In this document: positions 8,689-15,602 of the stretch, one piece after another
Numbering within the stretch: the stretch's first letter is position 1
Layout: every line of letters begins with the position of its first letter
Program-made: the position numbers and the translations under genes
DNA from: Ligilactobacillus agilis DSM 20509
GTDB taxonomy: Bacteria; Bacillota; Bacilli; Lactobacillales; Lactobacillaceae
DNA length: 64,000 nucleotides
Direction of reading: 5' to 3'
Assembly (NCBI RefSeq): GCF_001436215.1
Contig: NZ_AYYP01000072.1
Coordinates: 15,149 to 79,148 of the forward strand
Notes under the pieces: model-generated
What the model saw: the letters and a program-made list of their open reading frames with translations, nothing else
Database searches by the model: none
Told to the model about the DNA's origin: nothing

Positions 8689-9840
8689 ATGTTATGCGTA
8701 CAAAAGGTTAGGCTATATCCTAATCAAACTATGAAACGAGTCCTCGATGATTTATGTGCTTATCGTAGATACTGTTGGAATCAAGGCCTAGCTTTATGGA
8801 ATGACATGTATGATGCTTCGCTAATTTTAGAAGACAAAAAGCTCCGTCCAAGCGCCCGCAAGGTTCGTGATGAATTAGTTGCTAACAAGGAAGATTGGCA
8901 GTATCAATTGTCGGCCCGGTGTTTACAGCTTGCCATTTCTGACTTAGGCAAAGCTTGGAGTAACTTCTTTAAGAAGTCATTACCAAATTGGGGCAAACCG
9001 AAGTTTAAATCTAAAAAGACGGCTCGCCAAGGTTTTAAGACGGACCGGGCTCAGATTGTTAACGGCAAGTTACGCTTGGATAAACCGCACGGGGTTAAAA
9101 GCTGGGCTGATATTAGCTTTAAGGGTGCTAAAAGTTTGACTGGCGACCTCAAAGTTGTTTCAATTTACCGTGAAAACGGCAAGTACTGGGCGAGCTTACC
9201 TTTTGAAGTTAAACAGACAAAGAAAGTTAAGACCGACAGACAGACAGCTATTGACGTTAACGTTGGCCACTTTGATTATACTGAAGGTCAAGTCAAGACT
9301 TTGCCTAATAACTTAAAGGCTTTGTACAAACGCATCAAGCATTACCAACGCCTCTTAGCTAGAAAACGGGTGGCAAATGGAAAGAAGGCGACCCAAGCTA
9401 ATAATTACGTTAAGACGAGAACCAAGTTGCAACGTGATTATCGCAAAGTCGCTAATATCCAACATGATATTGTCCAAAAGTTTACCACCATGTTAGTTAA
9501 CGACTATGACCGCATTGCCATTGAAGACTTGGCTGTTAAGCAAATGCAGATGAGTCACGTCGCGTCTAAAGGCTTACACCGGTCGATGTTTGGTTACTTC
9601 AAACAAGTTTTAAAATATAAGTGCGAATGGTATGGCAAGGAATTAATCTTAGCAAATCGTTACTATCCAAGTACCCAGCGTTGTTCTGCTTGTGGTCATG
9701 TTAAGACTGGTGAAGATAAAGTCGGACTTGACGGTAACAAGAAACACAAAACCAAGCATAATGAATATATTTGTTATGACTGTGGGGCGGTTATGGACCG
9801 AGACGAAAATGCTGTAAGAAATTTACTTGCCTTACTGTAA
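8689..9840 (+). CDS. tnpB: TnpB, RNA-guided RuvC-like nuclease
   Basis: TnpB is the Cas12-ancestor nuclease of IS200/IS605 elements. It uses an omega-RNA from the element's right end to cut empty donor sites and so favours element retention. This copy is 383 residues and looks intact. RuvC-I Asp189 (AIDVNVG), RuvC-II Glu279 (IEDLAV) and RuvC-III Asp372 (DRDENAV) are all present at nearly the same spacing as ISDra2 TnpB. The zinc ribbon has Cys332/Cys335 (CSAC) and Cys362/Cys365 (CYDC). The start at 8689 was preferred over 8674 because GGGAGGTGAG is its ribosome binding site. No tnpA lies nearby, so it would need a transposase in trans. Confidence 0.9.
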   Translation: MLCVQKVRLYPNQTMKRVLDDLCAYRRYCWNQGLALWNDMYDASLILEDKKLRPSARKVRDELVANKEDWQYQLSARCLQLAISDLGKAWSNFFKKSLPNWGKPKFKSKKTARQGFKTDRAQIVNGKLRLDKPHGVKSWADISFKGAKSLTGDLKVVSIYRENGKYWASLPFEVKQTKKVKTDRQTAIDVNVGHFDYTEGQVKTLPNNLKALYKRIKHYQRLLARKRVANGKKATQANNYVKTRTKLQRDYRKVANIQHDIVQKFTTMLVNDYDRIAIEDLAVKQMQMSHVASKGLHRSMFGYFKQVLKYKCEWYGKELILANRYYPSTQRCSACGHVKTGEDKVGLDGNKKHKTKHNEYICYDCGAVMDRDENAVRNLLALL

Positions 9841-9960
9841 AAATCAACGGGGTGGGCTACACCCTTAAGCTACAAGAGTCAGTCACTGTCATTACCCACA
9901 AGTTGGGATATGGGAATACTGGTGTTGACGGTAGTAAATAAAATTAAGAAAGGAAAACTA
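9841..9960 (+). ncRNA. Predicted omega-RNA (reRNA) scaffold at the TnpB element's right end
   Basis: Immediately 3' of the tnpB stop, sequence without a reading frame carries short hairpins, such as GGGTG-GGCTA-CACCC near 9851 and CCCA-CAAGT-TGGG near 9896. In characterised elements the omega-RNA covers this region, often starts inside tnpB, and ends in a guide read from the flank. The exact 3' end, and so the guide, cannot be fixed by eye; a right end near 10014 would make the guide shikimate kinase coding sequence. Confidence 0.45.
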
Positions 9961-10017
9961 TATTCTTTCTCAAATATAATCATTTGCTATATTTGTTCAC
10001 ATTTTATATAGCAGATC

Positions 10018-10515
10018 GTGTTAATTGGTTTTATGGGAAGTGGCAAGACTACGATTAGTCAGCTCCTAGGAAAAATTTTAGCTAAACCAGTGGTCGATTT
10101 AGACCAAGCGATTGTTAAGCAAACAGGTAGTGAAATTACGAAGATTTTTAACCGCCATGGTGAACAGTATTTTCGGCAGCTAGAACATGATTCGCTAAAA
10201 AGAATTATTACTGAAAGTGGGATTTTAGCAACTGGTGGTGGCACCCCACTTCGAGCGGATAATGCAGAAATTTTAGAAACTTCTGGAGCAAAAGTTATTT
10301 TGCTGGAAGCCAGTGGTGAGACGATTTTAGAACGGTTAAAAACAGATTGCTCACGCCCACTAGCTAAACAAATGGCTAAACAGCAGCTACTAGCCTTAAA
10401 GCAAGCCCGGCAAAGTCACTATCAGCAGTGTGCGGATTTGACGATTCAAACGGATAAGTTGACTCCTAAGGAAGTGGTAGCCAAAATTTTAGCTAGTTTA
10501 GAGACTGTCGTTTAG
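10018..10515 (+). CDS. aroK: Shikimate kinase, N-terminus abnormal
   Basis: Shikimate kinase phosphorylates shikimate with ATP in the chorismate (aromatic amino acid) pathway. The fragment has the P-loop GFMGSGKT, the shikimate-binding DLDQAI and ATGGGTPLR, and the lid CSRPLA, so its catalytic parts are complete (165 codons). The start is odd: the only start codon in phase is a GTG inside the first beta-strand (10018), with no ribosome binding site, and an in-frame TAG lies at 10009-10011. A TATATA at 10005-10010 would place transcription start near the GTG, so leaderless translation is conceivable. More likely the TnpB element removed the native start. It is followed by the GDPD gene 42 bases later. 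Confidence 0.8.
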   Translation: MLIGFMGSGKTTISQLLGKILAKPVVDLDQAIVKQTGSEITKIFNRHGEQYFRQLEHDSLKRIITESGILATGGGTPLRADNAEILETSGAKVILLEASGETILERLKTDCSRPLAKQMAKQQLLALKQARQSHYQQCADLTIQTDKLTPKEVVAKILASLETVV

Positions 10516-10557
10516 CCGGTTAATCTGCTAAGATAGTTAGTAAGTGAGGTGGTAAAA

Positions 10558-12030
10558 GTGGCTGAATTTAGGGTGAACCAGCGTTTGTTTGGAGTTGCCT
10601 TAGGAATTGTTCTTGTAGCTAGCCAGCTATTTACTTACTCTGTCTTAGCGGTAGGGGTAGCTTTAATTTTTAGTCCATTGTTAGTAGGAGCAGTTAATTT
10701 TAGGCAAAAGCGGCAGGTCAATTACATCAGCTGGCTAATAACAATGCTAGCTTTAGGGATAATCGGCCTGCCTTTTTTAGGGCTTAGTACTTATTTTTAC
10801 TTAACAACCCATTTACGCTTAGGTTGGCACTGGCTGGATTTTTTCACCAATAATCGGCGCTTGATGGTACCGGTGTTGGGACTAGGTTGTGGCCTACTCA
10901 CCTTGGCCAGTTTGATTTGGGTAAAGCGGTTAGGCGAATTTAGCCCCCAAACCTTAGCCAAACGCTACTTAACGGGCGCCTTGTTAGTGGTTAGTGGCCA
11001 ATTAAGTCTGTCTTTTCTATTAATAAAATTAGGTCAAGTTGAAGATAGTCTAGCTTACCTAACCTTATTAGCGAGTGCTGCCTGGGTTTTGCATCTAGGG
11101 CTGGTCTATCTTTTTTATAGTTTCTTATTGACGGGTCACCTAGTTAGGTTAAGGCTGGGTAAATTAGGACTCTTAGGGATAGTCTGCGCGCTAAGCTTGG
11201 TTGGTTGGCAAACAAGGACTTATCTAAGTCAACCGTTAGCAAGGGGAGTTAAGGTAATCGCGCATCGGGGCGTGAATCAAGATAATGCCTTAGGTAACTC
11301 CACCTTGGCCTTGCAAAAAACTAAGCGGGAAGTAAAACCTAATCTAGTAGAAATGGACGTCCAAGCCACTAAGGACCGCAAGTTTATTGTTAGTCATGAT
11401 GAGGATTTGAAACAATTAACTGGTAAAGCACTGGTGGTTGACCAAAGTAATTTAAAGCAGTTAACGGGCCTCCGGGAACGCCAAGCAGGTAAGCAAGCCA
11501 AGCTGGTTAGTTTTACCACTTACTTAAGCGAAGCCAAGCGCTTGGACCAACCACTGTTAGTCGAACTAAAGGTCCCAAATAAAAATTACCGGCAAACTAA
11601 CAGTGGCCAAGAATTTGGGCAAACCTTTGCTAATGAGCTGGCGGCCAGAGATCAAGTGCATAGCATGAGTTTGCGGGCTTTGTGGCAGTTAAAAGCGGTA
11701 AGCCCTAGGACTTCGGTGGGCTACGTTTTACCGATTAACATGTGGGGCTTGGTTTTGGGTCCCCTTGATTTTTATTCCGTCGAGCAAAACACCTTAACCC
11801 GGAGCTTGGTTTGGCAACTCCACCACCAGCACCAGCAGGTTTACGTGTGGACGGTTAACCGGCCAGCTGACATTAGGCGGGTGCTGGCTAAAGGAGCAGA
11901 TGGAATTATCAGCGACGATTCAAGCCAAGTAAAAAGAGAACTAAAGCGCTTGCAAAATGATAAGAAAAGTTTAAGATTAGCAAAATTTAGGGTGATTTTG
12001 AATGAATTTAGCTACGGTTTGCGTATATAG
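10558..12030 (+). CDS. Membrane glycerophosphodiester phosphodiesterase (GDPD)
   Basis: This 490-residue protein has an N-terminal membrane domain of about six segments (residues 10-220) and a C-terminal GDPD TIM-barrel domain. The barrel opens with the catalytic HRG at 236-238, followed by Glu266/Asp268 (VEMD) and His281 in VSHDEDL, and ends with KGADGIISDD. GDPD enzymes hydrolyse glycerophosphodiesters to sn-glycerol-3-phosphate and an alcohol. Membrane-anchored Gram-positive members probably act on lipid head groups or glycerol-phosphate (teichoic acid) polymers at the membrane; this is inferred. The GTG at 10558 was chosen for its AGTGAGGTGG ribosome binding site. It sits between aroK and tag in one direction, perhaps co-transcribed. 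Confidence 0.88.
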   Translation: MAEFRVNQRLFGVALGIVLVASQLFTYSVLAVGVALIFSPLLVGAVNFRQKRQVNYISWLITMLALGIIGLPFLGLSTYFYLTTHLRLGWHWLDFFTNNRRLMVPVLGLGCGLLTLASLIWVKRLGEFSPQTLAKRYLTGALLVVSGQLSLSFLLIKLGQVEDSLAYLTLLASAAWVLHLGLVYLFYSFLLTGHLVRLRLGKLGLLGIVCALSLVGWQTRTYLSQPLARGVKVIAHRGVNQDNALGNSTLALQKTKREVKPNLVEMDVQATKDRKFIVSHDEDLKQLTGKALVVDQSNLKQLTGLRERQAGKQAKLVSFTTYLSEAKRLDQPLLVELKVPNKNYRQTNSGQEFGQTFANELAARDQVHSMSLRALWQLKAVSPRTSVGYVLPINMWGLVLGPLDFYSVEQNTLTRSLVWQLHHQHQQVYVWTVNRPADIRRVLAKGADGIISDDSSQVKRELKRLQNDKKSLRLAKFRVILNEFSYGLRI

Positions 12031-12047
12031 ATAATGAGGTGATAATT

Positions 12048-12593
12048 ATGCTGAAATGTCCGTGGGCTTACCTAAGTCCAGAAATGGAGGCTTACCATGA
12101 CAAAGAATGGGGCAAGCCTTTATATGATGAACGTGCTTTATTTGAACTTTTGTGTCTAGAACAACTGCAAGCCGGGTTAAGCTGGCAAACCGTCCTAAAA
12201 AAACGACCAGCCTTTAGGAAAGCCTTGGCTAATTTTGAGGTTGCCAAGCTGGCTAACTTTGACGAGTCGGATTTAGCCCAATTACTTGCCAATCCGGCCT
12301 TGATTAGAAATAGGCGTAAACTAGAGGCAATTTTAGCCAACGCTCGCTTGATTTATGACCAGCAACTATCGTTAGCCAAGCTGTGTTGGGCTTACGTGGA
12401 TGAAAAACCACTTATCAATCACTGGCATTCAAGCGAGCAAGTGCCTGCTCAAACGGATTTGGCCAGCCAAATGGCCAAGGATTTAAAGCAGGTAGGCTTT
12501 AAGTTCGTGGGGCCGACTACGATTTATTCGTTTATGCAGGCTAGTGGAATGGTTAATGACCATTTAGAGTCGTGTCCCTGTAAGGAAGCCTAG
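12048..12593 (+). CDS. tag: DNA-3-methyladenine glycosylase I
   Basis: Tag excises 3-methyladenine from alkylated DNA in base excision repair. The protein is 181 residues, family length. It keeps the N-terminal zinc-ligand pair Cys4 and His17 (MLKCPW...AYHDKEWG), the catalytic Glu in CLEQLQAGLSW and the C-terminal FVGPTTIYSFMQASGMVNDH followed by Cys residues that complete the zinc site. The ATG at 12048 was preferred over the upstream GTG because ATGAGGTGATAATT is its ribosome binding site. It lies 17 bases after the GDPD gene and probably shares its transcript. Confidence 0.93.
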   Translation: MLKCPWAYLSPEMEAYHDKEWGKPLYDERALFELLCLEQLQAGLSWQTVLKKRPAFRKALANFEVAKLANFDESDLAQLLANPALIRNRRKLEAILANARLIYDQQLSLAKLCWAYVDEKPLINHWHSSEQVPAQTDLASQMAKDLKQVGFKFVGPTTIYSFMQASGMVNDHLESCPCKEA

Positions 12594-12685
12594 TAACTAG
12601 TGGTGATTTGAAAATAATTGAGTAGGAAATCTAAATTGTGCTACTGATCCAGTGTCTACTTATTGACAATCTACCTATATTGTAG

Positions 12686-12928
12686 TATGAAAAAATAAAA
12701 CCATTTTTATATAGCCATTCAGAGGGAAAGAAAATCGTATACACTAATAAGGTTGCATTACCTATTTTGATGATTGTCTATTTAGTAAAGGCAATCAATC
12801 CTAGATATGATATAGGTAAATTAATGAAGAGTGTTCGGAAATTTACTACTAGTGATAGTGAGGCACAAAAAATAGGTTTTGAAAATAAAAAGAGTATAGG
12901 GATAAAAAGGATTAATTTAAGTATCTAA
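12686..12928 (+). pseudogene. Open 80-codon stretch without start: probable gene remnant
   Basis: The 424 bases between tag and usp contain one notable frame, open from 12686 to a TAA at 12926. It encodes a plausible peptide (YEKIKPFLYSHSEG..., a hydrophobic ALPILMIVYLVKAI, then a Lys-rich tail) but has no start codon until an internal ATG at 12770. TTGACA-17-TATGAA overlaps its beginning. I do not recognise it. It is either the tail of a lost gene or a 52-residue small protein from 12770. Composition is AT-richer than the flanks. Confidence 0.3.
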
Positions 12929-12956
12929 ATAAGATGAAACTTATAATTCCGCGTAA

Positions 12957-12994
12957 AAAAAGACCTCTGAGTTTTAGCTCAGAGGTCCTTTTTG
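12957..12994. terminator. Bidirectional terminator, end of usp operon
   Basis: GACCTCTGAG (12962-12971) and CTCAGAGGTC (12978-12987) form a perfect stem with A and T runs on both sides. On the minus strand it lies directly after the usp stop codon. Confidence 0.85.
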
Positions 12995-13017
12995 ATACCA
13001 TCTCAATTAAAGAATAT

Positions 13018-13521
13018 TTAGTCCTTCTTTTGTTGGGCCTTACGTTGGGCTTTGCTTAGCGCTGGCTTGTTTTCGAGGTCAGTTCTAACGACCAGCACAT
13101 CGCAATCGGCCACCCGGGTTACGTATTCGGTTACGGAACCGATTAAGAGCCGTTCGACGGCATTTAAACCAGTGGCCCCAATCATAATCAAGTCGATGTC
13201 TTTTTCCTTAGGTAAATCTTTAGCAATTACTACCTTAGGAGCGCCGTATTCGACAGCGTAGTCAATGTTAGTTAGGCCGTCTTTTTTAGCATCTTCAACG
13301 TAACCAGCCATTGTTTTTTTAGCTGTATCAGTAACTTGTTCAACCATAGCAGTGTCGAAGCTAGAGATATTTTGGAAAGCACGGGTATCAACGACGTGAA
13401 CAAGGTGGATGGCAGTGTCATTACCATTCCGTTTAGCAACATCGATTGCCTTCTTGAAGGCCAATTCAGCTTCGTAAGAACCATCAACGGGAACTAAAAT
13501 GTTTTTATATCTTTGTAACAT
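13018..13521 (-). CDS. Universal stress protein, UspA family
   Basis: This 167-residue protein has a Usp fold: N-terminal KNILVPVDGS with Asp for adenine contact, and the ATP-binding signature GATGLNAVERLLIGSVTEYV near residues 120-139 (G-2x-G-9x-G-S). Usp proteins bind ATP and accumulate in stress or stationary phase; the client is unknown. The tail is charged and Lys-rich. The ATG at 13521 was chosen because GAAAGGGTGAG precedes it; the frame is open 27 bases further upstream. It lies downstream of 6S RNA and a small membrane gene, the context that gave the Lacto-usp motif its name. Confidence 0.9.
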   Translation of the reverse strand: MLQRYKNILVPVDGSYEAELAFKKAIDVAKRNGNDTAIHLVHVVDTRAFQNISSFDTAMVEQVTDTAKKTMAGYVEDAKKDGLTNIDYAVEYGAPKVVIAKDLPKEKDIDLIMIGATGLNAVERLLIGSVTEYVTRVADCDVLVVRTDLENKPALSKAQRKAQQKKD

Positions 13522-13617
13522 AAGACTCACCCTTTCTGTCTTCCTCACTTATATTTTACTTCATTTTGATATAAATGAAAAGTGAAACCAGTTACAAAAT
13601 CATAAAAAATTATCGAT

Positions 13618-13902
13618 TTAAAGGTAAGTTAGCATGATAAAAGACAAAATTGACACAAAAAATGCGGCGCAAAGTACAATTAGTAGGGCCCACAGAATCT
13701 GGCCAATGATGGTAATGAAAAGGCTAAGGGCTCCCAGTGCCAGTAAGATTAGGCCACAGACCTTTAAAACGCCTCCTAAGGTCAGGGTGCTTTCAGGGTG
13801 AAAGACTAAAAAGGGCTTACGTTGGTGGCCAAGTAAGTAACCGCCCATAAAAAGTAAGATGGAACTGACAACGATTAATAAAATAATGGCAAGTATCTTC
13901 AA
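13618..13902 (-). CDS. Small membrane protein of the Lacto-usp locus
   Basis: The predicted product has 94 residues with about three membrane helices (residues 2-24, 44-66 and 70-92) and a short basic loop between the first two. A TTG start at 13902 is proposed because AAAGGA lies eight bases upstream. The frame stays open to 13959, but those codons fall inside the 6S RNA terminator and are unlikely to be translated. Function is unknown. A hypothetical gene between the Lacto-usp RNA and usp is a known feature of this locus in Lactobacillales. It could be read through from 6S or have its own promoter. Confidence 0.6.
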   Translation of the reverse strand: MKILAIILLIVVSSILLFMGGYLLGHQRKPFLVFHPESTLTLGGVLKVCGLILLALGALSLFITIIGQILWALLIVLCAAFFVSILSFIMLTYL

Positions 13903-13931
13903 AATCAAAAATCCTTTCAAAAAAATCCAAA

Positions 13932-14144
13932 AGAAAAGAGCCAATTGCTTGGCTCCCAAAATCCGCTTATGCCGTTAATCATCCCAGTAGTTGCACCCGC
14001 TGTCGCAGGAAAATATATCCCTAGCTAGGCTTTTGTTACCCAAGTGAAATGGTCTAACAGCCACCAAGCAAACTCCGGATATCTAAGTCGTAAGTGTTCG
14101 GTCAACCATACGTAAAGGATAAGGCGTACACAGCAGATTTACTA
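13932..14144 (-). ncRNA. ssrS: 6S RNA (Lacto-usp type)
   Basis: 6S RNA binds sigma-A RNA polymerase as a promoter mimic in stationary phase. About 210 bases between rarA and the usp locus have no coding potential but fold into a long closing stem: AAATCTGCT near the 5' end pairs with AGCGGATTT near the 3' end, followed inward by GCC/GGC. It has an excellent promoter and ends in a GAGCCAA-GCAA-TTGGCTC terminator followed by TTTTCTTTT. The position beside rarA matches B. subtilis bsrA (next to yrvN). RNA followed by a hypothetical gene and usp is the published context of Lacto-usp RNA, later classed as 6S. The ends are estimates from promoter and terminator. Confidence 0.85.
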
Positions 14145-14149
14145 CCATC

Positions 14150-14178
14150 ATCATAACATAGCTTTCAAACAAATTCAA
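14150..14178 (-). promoter_or_regulatory. Promoter of 6S RNA
   Basis: On the minus strand TTGAAT and TATGAT are separated by exactly 17 bases, placing transcription start near 14143. Confidence 0.75.
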
Positions 14179-14193
14179 ACTACTTTGAAAGCG

Positions 14194-15474
14194 TTAACTA
14201 AAAGGGCGACCTTGTGCCTGACACAGTTTTAAGTACTGTTCCTTTAAGGCTTGTTCATAACGGCCGTTATCTTTAGGTTGGTAGTAGTGTTTTTGCTTTA
14301 GTTTACTTGGTAAATAGTCTTGTTTTACCCAGTCGTGTAAGTAGTCGTGGGGGTACTTATAATCTACACCTCGGCCGAGCTTTGCTGCCCCTTGATAGTG
14401 ACTGTCTCTTAAGTGGCTAGGAATCTCACCGTAATTTCCTTTAGCTAAATCCGCTAAGGCAGCATCAATGGCAGTAATGGCGGAATTTGATTTCGGTGAA
14501 AGGCACAAATCGATTACGGCCACTGCGAGGGGAATTCTTGCTTCGGGAAAACCAATCTTTTCTGCTGCCGTGACGGCTTGGACGGTTCGGGCTGCCGCCT
14601 GGGGATTAGCCAACCCGATGTCTTCGTAGGCGATGGTCAACAACCTGCGACTAATAGAGGGGAGGTCTCCTGCTTCGATTAAACGGCCCATATAATGAAG
14701 GGCGGCGTCGGCATCGGAGCCACGAATTGACTTTTGAAAGGCGGAGATAACGTCATAATGGGCATCGCCATCCTTATCGTGGACCAGGGCCTTTTTTTGA
14801 ACGCATTCTTCGATTACACCCAGGTCGATGGTAATTAGGCCGTCAGCAGCCGGCGGCGTCGATTTAGCCGCTAGTTCTAGGCCGTTTAAAGCACTCCTTA
14901 AATCGCCATGGGTTACTTGGCTTAAATGCTCTAGCGCCTCTGGGGTTAAGTTAATCTTAAGTTTGCCTAGGCCTTTTTCCTCATCGGTTAAAGCTCGGTT
15001 GATGGCTATTTTGACGTCTGCCGGGCTTAAAGGTTTGACCTCAAAGATTTGGGTCCGGCTGCGGATGGCTGGGTTGATTGAGATGTAGGGATTTTCGGTT
15101 GTCGCACCCACGAGAATAATCCGGCCACTTTCTAAGTGGGGTAAGAGGAAGTCTTGCTTAGGTTTGGTTAGGCGGTGAATTTCGTCTAAAAGTAAGATGA
15201 CGGTACCAGACATTTTGGCTTCCAAGACAACTTGTTCTAACTCCTTCTTAGAATCGGTGGCGGCGTTTAAAGTTCGAAAAGCGTATTTAGTTGAGCCGGC
15301 AATCGCGCTAGCAATGCTGGTTTTACCGGTTCCAGGAGGGCCGTATAAAATCATCGAGGATAGAAGCTTGGCTTCCACCATCCGGCGAATAATTTTACCT
15401 GGCCCCACTAAGTCAGTTTGCCCGACGACGTCTTCAATTTTTTGCGGGCGCATACGGTAGGCGAGTGGTTGCAA
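14194..15474 (-). CDS. rarA: Replication-associated recombination protein A, AAA+ ATPase
   Basis: RarA (MgsA/YrvN) is a clamp-loader-like AAA+ ATPase acting at stalled replication forks with SSB and RecA. This 426-residue protein has Walker A GPPGTGKTS, Walker B LLLDEIHRL, sensor 1 VGATTENPY and the C-terminal MgsA tetramerisation region with RRLLTIAYEDIGLANPQA. A TTG start at 15474 is proposed because AAAAGGAAG lies nine bases upstream; the GTG at 15483 would touch that site. It is transcribed towards the 6S gene, and in many Firmicutes the two are neighbours. Confidence 0.93.
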   Translation of the reverse strand: MQPLAYRMRPQKIEDVVGQTDLVGPGKIIRRMVEAKLLSSMILYGPPGTGKTSIASAIAGSTKYAFRTLNAATDSKKELEQVVLEAKMSGTVILLLDEIHRLTKPKQDFLLPHLESGRIILVGATTENPYISINPAIRSRTQIFEVKPLSPADVKIAINRALTDEEKGLGKLKINLTPEALEHLSQVTHGDLRSALNGLELAAKSTPPAADGLITIDLGVIEECVQKKALVHDKDGDAHYDVISAFQKSIRGSDADAALHYMGRLIEAGDLPSISRRLLTIAYEDIGLANPQAAARTVQAVTAAEKIGFPEARIPLAVAVIDLCLSPKSNSAITAIDAALADLAKGNYGEIPSHLRDSHYQGAAKLGRGVDYKYPHDYLHDWVKQDYLPSKLKQKHYYQPKDNGRYEQALKEQYLKLCQAQGRPFS

Positions 15475-15602
15475 ACAGGTCACTTCCTTTTGAGAATTTA
15501 CTTATTATTTTAGCATAGCTTGGCTAAATCTGTTACTGACTTGCTTTACTATGCTTTTAGCTTTCTTTATAATAAGAGAAAAGAATAGCGAGGGATGATT
15601 TT

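Larger units (their letters stand above)
8609..10014 (+). mobile_element. IS200/IS605-type TnpB-only element (approximate ends)
   Basis: The stretch holds an intact tnpB and about 170 bases of structured 3' sequence, but no tnpA (Y1 transposase). This is the organisation of solo TnpB elements. The ends are not marked by inverted repeats, as expected for IS605 relatives, so the coordinates are estimates. A TTGAT pentamer at 8614-8618, the target motif of ISDra2, is one candidate left boundary. The right boundary is placed before the shikimate kinase P-loop region because the native start of that gene seems to be missing. Confidence 0.5.

Noticed and set aside
13960-14160. tmRNA or RNase P RNA in the gap after rarA
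   Set aside because: The region is only about 210 bases, has no tRNA-like ends or P-RNA core motifs, and its closing stem and context fit 6S RNA.
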